This document shows positions 8,416 through 17,364 of a stretch of 64,000 nt of DNA, in pieces. Source of the stretch: Pelagihabitans pacificus (GTDB lineage Bacteria; Bacteroidota; Bacteroidia; Flavobacteriales; Flavobacteriaceae); NCBI RefSeq assembly GCF_009371985.2, contig NZ_VIKU02000002.1, positions 372,001 through 436,000 on the forward strand, read 5' to 3'. Under the pieces are notes generated by a model. It saw only the letters and a list, made by a program, of their open reading frames with translations, was not told the DNA's origin and ran no database searches. Made by a program: the position numbers and the translations under genes. The stretch's first letter is position 1, and each line of letters begins with the position of its first letter.

Positions 8416-9687
8416 ATGAAAAACACACTTTGCTGTTTTGTCGCCGTGCTACTTTTAGCGAGCTGTGCTTCAACAAAAAACCGAAAAATACGAAAAGAAA
8501 TTGGCAGGGAACTAAACGATAGGCTTTTAGATAATCAGTTTACGGGTTTCTTGGTGATGGATGCCACCACAAAAGACACTATCTTTTGTAAAAACCACTT
8601 GAAATACTTTACCCCGGCGAGCAATACCAAAATTTTTACGCTCTACACTTCCCTTCAAGTGCTTCCGGAAAAAGTACCCGCTTTGAAGTATCTGGTACAA
8701 GGAGATACACTATTCATACAGGGTACCGGGGACCCTACTTTGCTCCACCCCCATTTCCAGGATAGTACTGCCATCGACTTTTTAAAGAATTATGAACATA
8801 TCGCACTATACCTCAATAACTTCAATACCGCAAAATTCGGGGCTGGTTGGGCATGGGACGATTATCCGTATTACTATCAGGTCGAACGAAGCGGATTTCC
8901 CCTTTATGGAAATGTAGTTACCGTTTTTGGAAAGGATTCTATCCAGGCAATACCTGCCTATTTCAAGAACAACATTGTTGCTATGGAATACCCGATCAAT
9001 CGGGAAGCAGACCGCAATCTGTTCTACTATGCCGCCGACCGAACAGATACCCTCACGGTGCCTTTCAGAGTAGATAGTTCGCTAACCCGTGTACTGTTGG
9101 AAACAGTTTTGAAAAAGAAGGTGCAAATCATCAATGAATTTCCTGAAGGGGATAAGGAACTCCTTTTCAGTGTCATTTCCGACTCGGTCAATAAAAGAAT
9201 GATGGTCGAAAGTGACAATTTTTTAGCCGAGCAGCTGCTGATCTTAGCCGCTTCGAGCCTGTCGGACACCTTGGATGGGTTTAGGGCGCAGGAATACATT
9301 CTGGAAAACCAGCTCTCCGACCTCCAACATCCACCCAGATGGGTCGATGGTTCGGGGCTTTCGCGTTACAACCTATTCACTCCCCAATCGATGGTACATG
9401 TGCTTCAAAAGTTATTTGATGAACTTCCGAGAGATCGTTTGTTTACCCTATTCCCTGCCGGAGGTGTCTCGGGCACACTGGAAGACTGGTATACGGGGGA
9501 TGACCAACCCTATATCTATGCTAAGTCCGGTAGTTTGGGAAACAATTACTGCCTCAGTGGTTACCTGATAACCCATACAGGGAAGACCTTGATTTTTAGT
9601 TTTATGAACAACCATTTTTTGCGACCTTCCAGTGAAATAAAAAAAAGAATGGAAGCTATTCTCGAGTTGCTTCGGGATACGTACTGA
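8416..9687 (+). CDS. D-alanyl-D-alanine carboxypeptidase/endopeptidase (PBP4/DacB-like) lipoprotein
   Basis: A 423-residue penicillin-binding protein of the S13 (PBP4) type. It has a lipoprotein signal (LLLASC, Cys17). The three active-site motifs are in order: SxxK as SNTK in TPASNTKIF near residue 70, SxN as SDN in VESDNFLAEQ near residue 265, and KTG as KSG in YAKSGSLG near residue 370. It would trim or cleave D-Ala-containing peptide cross-links in the periplasm, tethered to a membrane. The SxxK-SxN spacing is somewhat short compared with E. coli DacB, so the inserted domain II is reduced. Its last 32 bases overlap the convergent msrA gene. Confidence 0.88.
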   Translation: MKNTLCCFVAVLLLASCASTKNRKIRKEIGRELNDRLLDNQFTGFLVMDATTKDTIFCKNHLKYFTPASNTKIFTLYTSLQVLPEKVPALKYLVQGDTLFIQGTGDPTLLHPHFQDSTAIDFLKNYEHIALYLNNFNTAKFGAGWAWDDYPYYYQVERSGFPLYGNVVTVFGKDSIQAIPAYFKNNIVAMEYPINREADRNLFYYAADRTDTLTVPFRVDSSLTRVLLETVLKKKVQIINEFPEGDKELLFSVISDSVNKRMMVESDNFLAEQLLILAASSLSDTLDGFRAQEYILENQLSDLQHPPRWVDGSGLSRYNLFTPQSMVHVLQKLFDELPRDRLFTLFPAGGVSGTLEDWYTGDDQPYIYAKSGSLGNNYCLSGYLITHTGKTLIFSFMNNHFLRPSSEIKKRMEAILELLRDTY

Positions 9688-10189
9688 ACCGGTGTTCTCC
9701 CCATGCTACATTTTTTGAAAATTTTCGCTGGAGCAACTCCAATTTAGGATGGATGTATCTCTTGCAAAAAGGTTTGTTCGGATTGGAGTAGTAATAAGCA
9801 TGAAATTGTTCGTCAGAGGGCCTAAACCTCTTGAAAGGTAGTATTTCAGTAATCAATTTTCGCTTGAATTCCCCTTGTAGCTCTTCCCACATGGTGTTCA
9901 ATACTTGTTCATCCTCCGATTCGATGGTATAAACAGCGGAACGATATTTTGTGCGCATCGAGTGATTCGCCGTACTCTCATGGGTATGTAAATGGATTAA
10001 TACTAACTCTTTAAGGGATATTTCATCCGGGTCGTAAGAGACAATTACCGCTTCGGAAAACGTATCGTATTTTCCATTGGAAGCCACAAAACCTGGTTTC
10101 ACGTTTTCTACTCCTTTAAGTGAGTGAAAAACCGCTTCTGTACACCAATGGCATCCCCCGCCAAACGCTATGTTACGAATATCCGCCAT
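9656..10189 (-). CDS. msrA: Peptide methionine sulfoxide reductase A (variant active-site motif)
   Basis: A 177-residue MsrA-fold protein. The catalytic Cys lies in GGGCHWCTEAVF near residue 13; most family members have GCFWC, so His replaces Phe. YDPDEISL and the tail HSMRTKYRSAVY match the conserved YDP and QYRS regions, but the usual HDPT/N segment reads HTHESTANH. It should reduce methionine-S-sulfoxide with thioredoxin; a thioredoxin reductase is encoded later in the window. There is no signal peptide, so it is cytoplasmic. The substitutions around the substrate pocket make the specificity less certain. Its 3' end overlaps dacB tail to tail. Confidence 0.85.
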   Translation of the reverse strand: MADIRNIAFGGGCHWCTEAVFHSLKGVENVKPGFVASNGKYDTFSEAVIVSYDPDEISLKELVLIHLHTHESTANHSMRTKYRSAVYTIESEDEQVLNTMWEELQGEFKRKLITEILPFKRFRPSDEQFHAYYYSNPNKPFCKRYIHPKLELLQRKFSKNVAWGEHRFSTYPEATRE

Positions 10190-10335
10190 ACTTTATACGT
10201 CGTCAAGAGCGTACAAAAATTACCATGAAACCTCTATTTTGAAATGATACAACGAACATAACCGCTAGTACGGGCGGGCCATCATCCGGAAACCGTTTTC
10301 AAAAGGTGCTTTGATGGGGTGGAAACTATGGAACA

Positions 10336-10947
10336 CTAATCCAATAAGCCACTGATAAGGGCATATTGTAGCAACATCATGGTTTTGGCATCCTTGATTT
10401 CCCCTGACCGCATCATACCCAATGCACCATCAAATGAGACTTCCAAGACCTCGATATTCTCGGTCTCGTGTTCGGCCCCGCCTCCTTCACCAACTTTCAT
10501 TCGGTCTTCATAGGCCCCGATAAAAAGATATAGGATTTCGGTAACCGATCCGGGTGACATATAGGTTTCATACACTTTTTGAACATCGTGGATCTGGTAA
10601 CCGGTCTCTTCTTCCACTTCTTTCCGGATACAGTCCTCTGGGTGGTCGCCATCCAAAAGTCCCGCGCAGACCTCTATCATCATCCCGTCTTCATTTCCGT
10701 TTACGTAGGTGGGCATTCTGAATTGACGGGTCAACACCACGGTGCGTTTTTTCTTATTGTACAATAAAATGGCCGCCCCATTTCCCCGGTCATAGGCTTC
10801 CCGTTGCTGCGTTTCCCAGGTACCATCCTCTTTCCGGTACTCAAAAGTAAATTTGTTGAGGGTGTACCAGTTGTCTGAGAGCAACTCTTTTCGAATGTTT
10901 CTGATACGGGAATTTTTCAAAAGGACTTCTTTTAAGTTGGAATTCAA
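10336..10947 (-). CDS. NudK-like Nudix hydrolase (GDP-mannose/ADP-sugar pyrophosphatase type)
   Basis: A 203-residue Nudix protein. The Nudix box is clear near residue 105 (AGLLDGD, then IRKEVEEETGY), with the metal-binding REUxEEx core as KEVEEET. The length and N-terminal dimerisation strands (NWYTLNKFTFEY) match the NudK subgroup, which cleaves GDP-mannose and related nucleotide sugars to NMP and sugar phosphate. It is cytoplasmic. It stands alone between msrA and the dehydrogenase pair, with 146 bases on the msrA side and 61 on the other, and no obvious operon partner. Confidence 0.85.
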   Translation of the reverse strand: MNSNLKEVLLKNSRIRNIRKELLSDNWYTLNKFTFEYRKEDGTWETQQREAYDRGNGAAILLYNKKKRTVVLTRQFRMPTYVNGNEDGMMIEVCAGLLDGDHPEDCIRKEVEEETGYQIHDVQKVYETYMSPGSVTEILYLFIGAYEDRMKVGEGGGAEHETENIEVLEVSFDGALGMMRSGEIKDAKTMMLLQYALISGLLD

Positions 10948-11008
10948 TCAAACCTACGTGGGTAGATAACTGTTCTTGCAATAGGCTTGCATCAAGTATT
11001 GCCCATCC

Positions 11009-11602
11009 CTATAGGCTCCATCGATTCCCGACCTCGGAAACAGGTTTGCATCCCTCATACGTACCAGGAACAGGATCATAGCTAAGTACATTCTCCCCAA
11101 TTTCCTCAGAAGTAAAATAGGCCCAGATCGCCATGGATTTCATGGATCTATAAAAACCGATCGGCTCTTGTTCACCTACGGTTGTGCCCCAAACACCGGG
11201 ATTGAACTTTCCTGATGACTTTTCCGCCGCTTCTAGAACGGCTACCCTATCGGTTTCGTCCAAGTCGAAAAAAAACGTTCCAAAATCTTGCTTGCAATTA
11301 GCATTAAAAGTGGCTATTTCGGATCGCATGGCTTGTTGTGCTTCTTCAACGTAGGTCATCGCGATTACTTTGTCTATAAACAAATCTACTTTGACATCCA
11401 AAGCTCCTGGAGTATCCGTACGCGGTAAAATCACATCGACCAAAGCCGCTATTGTTTTGGCTTCGTTCTCGTCGAAGAACATCGGCTGCCAATCCAATCG
11501 GGATTCCTGCTTACATGATTGGAATATCGAAAGGAAAGAAGGTGCTACCATCGCAGCTCCTGCCAATAAACCCGTTTTTTTCAATGCTTTTCTTCGATCC
11601 AT
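11009..11602 (-). CDS. Gluconate 2-dehydrogenase subunit 3-like protein with Tat signal
   Basis: A 197-residue small subunit of a GMC-type dehydrogenase. The N-terminus is a twin-arginine signal (MDRRKALKKTGLLAGAAMVA) with a Cys-containing end (FQSC), so it may be both Tat-exported and lipidated. The rest matches the gluconate 2-dehydrogenase subunit 3 family (AALVDVILPRTDTPGALD). In this family the small subunit carries the signal and takes the FAD subunit across the membrane. The GMC gene ends five bases upstream on the same strand, so the two form a transcription and export unit. No dedicated cytochrome subunit is visible nearby. Confidence 0.87.
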   Translation of the reverse strand: MDRRKALKKTGLLAGAAMVAPSFLSIFQSCKQESRLDWQPMFFDENEAKTIAALVDVILPRTDTPGALDVKVDLFIDKVIAMTYVEEAQQAMRSEIATFNANCKQDFGTFFFDLDETDRVAVLEAAEKSSGKFNPGVWGTTVGEQEPIGFYRSMKSMAIWAYFTSEEIGENVLSYDPVPGTYEGCKPVSEVGNRWSL

Positions 11603-11606
11603 CGAT

Positions 11607-13307
11607 TTAAATGTTAAGTTTGTTCAATTCAGAAACCGCGTGATGGGCCGCCCTGGCGGTAATGGCCATATAGGTCAATGAGGGATTAACACAGGAGGAC
11701 GAGGTCATACAAGCCCCATCGGTCACAAAAACGTTTTTTGCGGCATGCACTTGGTTAAAGCCGTTCAATACGGAAGTCTTGGGATCCCGGCCCATTCTAG
11801 CCGTACCCATTTCGTGCACACCATTACCCATTTCGTGTTCGTTGTCAAAACCTAGTACATCTCTTAATCCCGCTTTTTCCAACATCTCCACGGCGTCTTC
11901 CTGAATCTGTTTGTTCAACGCTTTTTCGTTCTCCTTGAATTCGGCATCAATCGATAAGGTGGGCTGCCCCCATTTGTCGAGTACTTCAGTGTTCAGGGTT
12001 ACTTTGTTTTCGTGGTAAGGTAAACATTCCGCAAAGCCGGTAATAAAGAATTCCCAAGGCCCCGGTTTCAGGATACCGTCTTTAAAGTCGGCCCCAAACT
12101 CCTCGCTATTGGCAGGATTTCCGCCCCGATATCCTCCGCCTTGATAACCGAATCCGCGTAGAAATTTATCCGATTTCGTTTTTTCGTCAATATTCCAATA
12201 TCTAGGAATATATATGCCGTTGGGTCTTCTTCCCTTATAATATTTATCATCAAATCCTTCCACCTTTCCTATGGCACCTACCCTATAAGTGTGATCCATT
12301 AAATTACGTCCCAATTCGCCACTGTCGTTTCCTAATCCGTTTTCGAATCTTTTGGAAGTAGAGTTTAACAGAATCTGGGTGGTACCCAAGGCCGATGCAT
12401 TGCAGAAGATTATTTTGGCCGAATAGACGATATCCTCATTCGTTTCCGCATCGATGATTCTTACTCCTGTAGCCTTTCCCTTTACATCGTCGTATACAAT
12501 AGACTGCACAATGGAATGCGGTCGGATGGTCAAATTACCAGTAGCATTCGCTGCGGGGAGGGTCACGGAATTACTGCTAAAATAGGCTCCAAAAGGGCAT
12601 CCGCGGCTACATCGATTCCTATTCTGACATTGACCTCTACCATTATGGGGAACGGTTAAGTGCGCACACCGTCCGATAATCATATTTCTACCTGGAAAAT
12701 CCTTTTCGATTCGGGTTTTTACGTGTTTTTCGACACAATTGAGCTCCATTGGCGGCAGAAAATGACTATCGGGCAATTGAGGTAAACCCAAAGGTTCCCC
12801 ACTGATACCGGCAAATTTCTCTACATAGGTATACCAGGGCTCGATATCTTTATACCGAATAGGCCAATCAACACCATGACCATCTTTGGCATTCGCTTCA
12901 AAATCCAAATCACTCCATCGATACGTTTGTTTGCCCCACAATAAAGATCTGCCTCCCATTTGGTGACCTCGTAGCCAAAGGAACGGTTTTACCTCTGTGT
13001 AGGGATTCGCCTCGTCATCGGCCCAAAAATGTTCGGTATCGGTACCAATCCATCCAGAACGTATAGCTTTATAATGTTTCCTTTTTTGCTCAGGGGTAAG
13101 TCCGCCCCTCAGTTCGGAATCCCATGGATCTAGATTCATGGTGGGATAATCTACTACGTGTTCCACGATCCTTCCACGTTCCAGAACCAAGGTTTTAAGT
13201 CCTTTCTCGCAGAGTTCCTTTGCGGCCCATCCCCCACTGATACCTGAACCTATGACAATCGCGTCATAGGTCATCTCTTTTTTTGCATCTATATTATAAT
13301 TGGCCAT
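11607..13307 (-). CDS. GMC-family FAD-dependent oxidoreductase, large subunit
   Basis: A 566-residue GMC flavoprotein when started at the ATG at 13305-13307 (MANYNIDAKKEM). An upstream in-frame ATG would add 41 hydrophobic residues, but the chosen start lies about 40 bases after a good -7 box and puts the Rossmann motif near the N-terminus. The FAD motif is GSGISGGWAA with ERG at the end of the second strand. The C-terminal active-site block reads EMGTARMG then CVNPSLTYMA. There is a CSRGCPFGAYF cysteine stretch mid-protein. It lacks its own signal and is probably exported with the downstream Tat partner. It probably oxidises a sugar or polyol in the periplasm; the substrate is unknown. Confidence 0.88.
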   Translation of the reverse strand: MANYNIDAKKEMTYDAIVIGSGISGGWAAKELCEKGLKTLVLERGRIVEHVVDYPTMNLDPWDSELRGGLTPEQKRKHYKAIRSGWIGTDTEHFWADDEANPYTEVKPFLWLRGHQMGGRSLLWGKQTYRWSDLDFEANAKDGHGVDWPIRYKDIEPWYTYVEKFAGISGEPLGLPQLPDSHFLPPMELNCVEKHVKTRIEKDFPGRNMIIGRCAHLTVPHNGRGQCQNRNRCSRGCPFGAYFSSNSVTLPAANATGNLTIRPHSIVQSIVYDDVKGKATGVRIIDAETNEDIVYSAKIIFCNASALGTTQILLNSTSKRFENGLGNDSGELGRNLMDHTYRVGAIGKVEGFDDKYYKGRRPNGIYIPRYWNIDEKTKSDKFLRGFGYQGGGYRGGNPANSEEFGADFKDGILKPGPWEFFITGFAECLPYHENKVTLNTEVLDKWGQPTLSIDAEFKENEKALNKQIQEDAVEMLEKAGLRDVLGFDNEHEMGNGVHEMGTARMGRDPKTSVLNGFNQVHAAKNVFVTDGACMTSSSCVNPSLTYMAITARAAHHAVSELNKLNI

Positions 13308-13354
13308 GTACGGTGCTATTTGCGGTTGAAGATAAGAATTAAAGATCGAGATCA

Positions 13355-13362
13355 CAAAGATA
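13355..13362 (-). promoter_or_regulatory. -7 promoter box for the GMC dehydrogenase genes
   Basis: Read on the minus strand the sequence is TATCTTTG, an exact match to the Bacteroidota -7 consensus TAnnTTTG. It lies about 48 bases upstream of the chosen ATG. A T-rich stretch about 20 bases further upstream could serve as the weak -33 element. This supports the shorter start of the oxidoreductase. Confidence 0.5.
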
Positions 13363-13479
13363 TTGGTTTGTCGAAATAGTAAAAATGGAACTATCTTTAG
13401 TAAAAAGTAAACCAATAACCAGTTCTTCAATCATTGAACATGTTTTAAAAAAATACCTATTCATCTTAACCAAATAAAA

Positions 13480-15054
13480 TTGAAAAAAACCAACATTTTC
13501 ATTGTAATACTAGCACTCCTAACTTTAAGTTGCCATCAAAAAACTACGAAGCAGAAAACCGAAAAAAAACTTCCGAGAATTGCCATTGCCGGACTCGGTA
13601 TTGAGTCGAGCACCTTCTCTCCTGCCCAAACACATGAAGAGGCTTTTCATGCCCGTATCGGAGATTCGATTTTTGGGCGCTATCCTTTTTTTGCAGAAGG
13701 CACCGATGTTCGTAAAAGGGCCGAATGGATACCTACGTTATTGGGTAAATCCTTACCAGGTGGCATCGTCACTCGGGAGGCTTATGAATCCTTGGTCGAA
13801 AAAACCTTGAAAATGCTAGAAGAGAACGGTCCGTATGACGGCCTCTTTTTCGATATCCATGGGGCTATGAGCGTGGTTGGGCTCGATGACCCGGAAGGTG
13901 ACCTGATCAAACGTATTCGCGAAGTAATCGGCACCGAGGTATTGGTTTCCACCTCTATGGATTTGCACGGGAACGTTTCGGAACGTTTGGCACAGCATTC
14001 CGATTTGATTACCTGCTACCGAATGGCACCGCATGAAGATGCGCTGGAATCGAAGGCACGGGCTATCACGAACATGTTAGATCGTTTGGAAAACGGCCAG
14101 GGCAAACCAGCCTACAAGGCATGGATTCCCGTACCCATCCTTTTGCCGGGGGAAAAGACAAGCACCCGAATCGAGCCTGGTAAGAGTCTTTATGCCAAAA
14201 TACCTTCCATAGAAGCCCAGGAAGGAGTTACTGATGCCGCTATCTGGATCGGTTATGCTTGGGCCGATGAACCTCGTAACCATGCCGTAGTAATGGTTAC
14301 GGGCGACAACAAAGAGGAAGTTACAACAGGCGCCGAACAGTTGGCCAACGCCTTTTGGAACGTTCGAAATGAATTCGAATTCGTAGCACCCGTAGCGACT
14401 TTGGAGGAGAGCCTCAAAAAAGCGCTCGCTAGCAACAAACAACCTTTTATCATCAGTGATATGGGCGATAATCCTACTGCAGGTGGTGCGGGCGATGTTA
14501 CATGGACACTGCGGGAACTCTTGGGGCGACCGGAGTTCAAAAGCAATGAGGGCCCTTCGCTTATCTATGCTTCCATTCCCGGTCCAGAATTGATAGAGGA
14601 AGCGTTGAAAGTTGGTGCTGGCGGAAAGGTTTGCGCTGTGGTCGGAGCGGCCGTTGATGATCGCTTTGCGCCTCCGCTGCAACTTACCGGCACAATTATG
14701 GCTATTAAAGAAGGAGACCGTGACGCAGAAGTGGAGGTCGTGGTAAAAATCGGAAGTGCGAACGTTATTGTCACCAAAAAACGGAAACCCTACCACCAAG
14801 AAAATGATTTTACCGATCTGGGGCTAAATCCTCGCCAAACAGATATCGTAGTGGTAAAAATCGGCTATCTGGTGCCGGAACTTTACGAGATGCGGGGTGA
14901 TTGGATTATGGCTTTAACACCCGGTGGTGTCGACCAAGACTTGGAACGTCTCGGGTACCAACGCATCAAACGCCCCATGTTTCCGTTGGACAAAGACATG
15001 GAAGACCCGGATTTGACAGCGCGCTTGATTCCTGCTTCCGATGCTTTGAAGTAA
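13480..15054 (+). CDS. MlrC-like M81-family metallopeptidase, lipoprotein, TTG start
   Basis: A 524-residue protein of the M81/MlrC family. MlrC homologues hydrolyse small linear peptides in microcystin-degrading sphingomonads. Elsewhere the family's substrates are unknown. The characteristic N-terminal metal-binding pieces are visible: AGLGIESSTFSP, FFDIHGAM with Asp-His, and STSMDLHGN with Asp-x-His. SDMGDNPTAGGAGD forms the second domain's conserved loop. A lipoprotein signal (LLTLSC, Cys18) places it in the periplasm or on a membrane surface. No ATG occurs between the upstream stop (TGA at 13435) and the signal peptide, so TTG at 13480 is the start. It converges on the DUF2461 gene with three bases between stops. 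Confidence 0.87.
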   Translation: MKKTNIFIVILALLTLSCHQKTTKQKTEKKLPRIAIAGLGIESSTFSPAQTHEEAFHARIGDSIFGRYPFFAEGTDVRKRAEWIPTLLGKSLPGGIVTREAYESLVEKTLKMLEENGPYDGLFFDIHGAMSVVGLDDPEGDLIKRIREVIGTEVLVSTSMDLHGNVSERLAQHSDLITCYRMAPHEDALESKARAITNMLDRLENGQGKPAYKAWIPVPILLPGEKTSTRIEPGKSLYAKIPSIEAQEGVTDAAIWIGYAWADEPRNHAVVMVTGDNKEEVTTGAEQLANAFWNVRNEFEFVAPVATLEESLKKALASNKQPFIISDMGDNPTAGGAGDVTWTLRELLGRPEFKSNEGPSLIYASIPGPELIEEALKVGAGGKVCAVVGAAVDDRFAPPLQLTGTIMAIKEGDRDAEVEVVVKIGSANVIVTKKRKPYHQENDFTDLGLNPRQTDIVVVKIGYLVPELYEMRGDWIMALTPGGVDQDLERLGYQRIKRPMFPLDKDMEDPDLTARLIPASDALK

Positions 15055-15057
15055 GAG

Positions 15058-15750
15058 TTAAACGGTCAACGCGTTGCTCAAATACCTGCGGAACGGAAGC
15101 ATTTCCCGATATACCCTGATGAGTTTTTTGTCAAAATCGTCTTGTAGCACCTCTTTAGTGGAAAACGCCACAGCGACCGCGAAGGTCTTATTGCGCAACA
15201 AGTCGATATGTGGATGGTCGTTTGAAAAACCCTTAGGGGCCTTTACCAATTTTTCGTCCTCATAAAGACCCCCGAACGTTTTTTTGAAAGAAGGTTTGTC
15301 GATGATCTTTTTAAGTTTCTCCCCATCGTAGTCGATGGCATCCCTAAGACTTCGCAAGGTTTTAGGGTCGGGTCGCCACAGTCCACCAGCGAATAACGAA
15401 CGTTCGATTCCTATTTCAACGTAGAAATCCCCCGTACCGGGACGTTTGTCCAATCCCGCCCCGAAATGGTCCTTGTAAACAGGTTTGTGGGGATGAAACA
15501 TCAAATTGTTGTTGATGCGATTGATGCCCTTTTTGCCCGGCGTATCGTAATAATCGTCATCGATGGTCGCGAGCTGGTCGTTCATTCTATCCAACCATTC
15601 GATGAAATCGTTCCGGACCTCCTTATACCACTTTCGGTGGGTGTCCATCCAATCCTTATTGTTGTTCTTCTGTAGTTCTTTCAGGAAGTTGACGAGGTTG
15701 TGGAAATCCTTTGGTAGCTGATAGACTTTAAATGGTTCGATCAAATTCAA
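15058..15750 (-). CDS. DUF2461 (TIGR02453) protein
   Basis: A 230-residue cytoplasmic protein of the DUF2461 family. It has the typical openings LVNFLKELQKNNNKDWMDTH and INRINNNLMFHPHKPVYKDH, followed by the conserved GTGDFYVEIG strand. No enzyme activity is established for this widespread family. It lies 31 bases downstream of the AIM24-like gene on the same strand and may be co-transcribed with it. Confidence 0.87.
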   Translation of the reverse strand: MNLIEPFKVYQLPKDFHNLVNFLKELQKNNNKDWMDTHRKWYKEVRNDFIEWLDRMNDQLATIDDDYYDTPGKKGINRINNNLMFHPHKPVYKDHFGAGLDKRPGTGDFYVEIGIERSLFAGGLWRPDPKTLRSLRDAIDYDGEKLKKIIDKPSFKKTFGGLYEDEKLVKAPKGFSNDHPHIDLLRNKTFAVAVAFSTKEVLQDDFDKKLIRVYREMLPFRRYLSNALTV

Positions 15751-15781
15751 CTAAGAAGGAAGTGACCAACGGGTGGATGTA

Positions 15782-16579
15782 CTAAAACTGATTATCCCCA
15801 CCAACGATATCGCCCAAGGTTCCTAAGATGCTTCCTTCCCCCTTATCCTTTCCACCTCTGGGAAGGGCGGCCAACACCCTGCCCGCCAAGCGACTAAAGG
15901 GCAGTGATTGAACGTACACGATTCCTGGTCCTCGCAGCGTGGCGAAGAACAATCCCTCCCCCCCGAAGACGGTATTTTTGATACCGCCCACAAACTCGAT
16001 GTCATAATCTACATTTTGGGTAAAGCCTACGATACATCCGGTATCTACTTTGAGCATCTCGCCCATGGCAAGTTCTTTTTTTGCCAAGGTGCCACCGGCA
16101 TGCACAAATGCCATACCGTCACCTTCCAACTTTTGCATGATAAAGCCCTCGCCCCCAAAGAGCCCTCGGCCCAGTTTCTTGGAAAATTCGATACCGACCG
16201 ATACCCCTTTGGCCGCACAAAGGAATGCATCTTTCTGGCAGATAAACTTCCCTTGTTTTTCCGATAAGTCGATAGGCACTATTTTACCTGGATAGGGTGA
16301 AGCAAAGCTCACTTTCTTTTTTCCGTGGCCTTCGTTTAGAAAAGCGGTCATGAAAAGGCTTTCCCCCGTAAGAATGCGCTTTCCTGCAGAGAAAATTTTG
16401 CCTAAAACGCCTTTCTCCTGATTGGAACCATCCCCAAAAATGGTATCCATCTTGATGTCATTGTCCATCATCATAAAACTTCCAGCTTCGGCAACGACTG
16501 CCTCCTGGGGATCCAGTTCGATTTCAACGTATTGCATTTCTTCTCCGTAAATCTGGTAATCTATTTCGTGCGCGTTCAT
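15782..16579 (-). CDS. AIM24/TIGR00266-family protein
   Basis: A 265-residue protein of the TIGR00266/AIM24 family, built of glycine-rich beta strands in a double-psi-barrel-like trimer fold. The typical segments are [32 protein letters not shown] and [14 protein letters not shown]. The mitochondrial homologue AIM24 affects inner-membrane organisation; bacterial members have no settled function. There is no signal peptide. It is the first gene of a probable pair with the DUF2461 gene. Confidence 0.88.
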   Translation of the reverse strand: MNAHEIDYQIYGEEMQYVEIELDPQEAVVAEAGSFMMMDNDIKMDTIFGDGSNQEKGVLGKIFSAGKRILTGESLFMTAFLNEGHGKKKVSFASPYPGKIVPIDLSEKQGKFICQKDAFLCAAKGVSVGIEFSKKLGRGLFGGEGFIMQKLEGDGMAFVHAGGTLAKKELAMGEMLKVDTGCIVGFTQNVDYDIEFVGGIKNTVFGGEGLFFATLRGPGIVYVQSLPFSRLAGRVLAALPRGGKDKGEGSILGTLGDIVGGDNQF

Positions 16580-16776
16580 TGTTTTATTTTTTCATTACTG
16601 GGTTAAAAGATTATTGTGGTAATCGAAATTATTGTGTTCTTGACCAATTGGTATCAATCTTGCCTTAAAAGTTACGGGTGACCCGGATAATTCTGTAACT
16701 TCAAACTTTTCGCCAAGTCTTCAAGACTATTAACACTTCGACAAGATTGTACTCCGTCCTCGATAGCTTATACTAA

Positions 16777-17238
16777 TTAATCCTTAATCTTCACTGTCCA
16801 TTCAAAGTGGAAGGTCGAGACCACTACATCCTGTTCATTGACTCCAACAGACTTCATCCAAAAGGTTTGCCCCTCACCGGTGGCGATGGTTTTGTCCAAA
16901 GCCTCCTTGATCAGGTGACCATCTTCACAAGTAAACGTAATCTTACCCGTAGCTTTTTTTGAGAAATTGGCTTTGTTATTGGCGACCAGCATCGATATTC
17001 TTCTTCCCGTTTCCCTGATTTGCAAGGTGACCATCGCCCCAGTAGCGAACTCCGCGGCCATCCCCTGGACGGCCCAAAACATCGATTTAAACGGATTTTG
17101 ATTGAACCAGCGATGCCGAACCGTTACGATTGCCTTCCGGTCATCAATATATTTAAGACGAATCCCGCACCACCAGGCCGAAGGTAGTTTAAAAAAAGTG
17201 AAAGCGTTGAACTTGCCGGTAGATACTGCCATTGGCAT
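16777..17238 (-). CDS. DUF4442 hot-dog-fold protein (putative thioesterase-like)
   Basis: A 153-residue protein matching DUF4442, which has the hot-dog fold of acyl-CoA thioesterases. The middle reads HRWFNQNPFKSMFWAVQGMAAEF, where the conserved Asn and the Gly-Met-Ala-Ala-Glu helix correspond to the family's core. Thioesterase activity is plausible but unproven. An alternative ATG two codons later is equally acceptable. It is divergent from the PadR/PspC operon, with 126 bases between the start codons that include that operon's promoter. Confidence 0.8.
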   Translation of the reverse strand: MPMAVSTGKFNAFTFFKLPSAWWCGIRLKYIDDRKAIVTVRHRWFNQNPFKSMFWAVQGMAAEFATGAMVTLQIRETGRRISMLVANNKANFSKKATGKITFTCEDGHLIKEALDKTIATGEGQTFWMKSVGVNEQDVVVSTFHFEWTVKIKD

Positions 17239-17303
17239 CTATTTTGCCCTAAAAGTATTGAAAATAGTTCAATCTTTAATTGTTAATTATTTGTTAAATA
17301 TTA

Positions 17304-17324
17304 GTACTATGTGTTGCATAGTAC
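17304..17324. promoter_or_regulatory. Perfect 8-bp inverted repeat overlapping the -33 region (candidate PadR operator)
   Basis: GTACTATG at 17304-17311 is the exact reverse complement of CATAGTAC at 17317-17324, with a five-base spacer. PadR-type regulators commonly bind ATGT-n-ACAT-like palindromes, and the centre here reads ATGTGTTGCAT. It overlaps the likely -33 element of the operon containing padR, so repression by steric blocking is an inference that fits the layout. Confidence 0.55.
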
Positions 17325-17345
17325 CTGTGTTTAGATATATATTTG
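17313..17345 (+). promoter_or_regulatory. Promoter of the DUF4870-padR-pspC-GIN operon
   Basis: TATATTTG at 17338-17345 matches the -7 consensus TAnnTTTG exactly. GTTG at 17313-17316 is a -33 candidate with 21 bases between. The predicted start of transcription near 17352 would leave a leader of about 13 bases before the ATG at 17365. Confidence 0.65.
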
Positions 17346-17364
17346 TATAAGAAAATAACATGCC

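Noticed and set aside
14077-14799. A long 240-residue minus-strand frame inside the MlrC-like gene
   Set aside because: It is antisense to a well-supported family member and shows no signature of its own.
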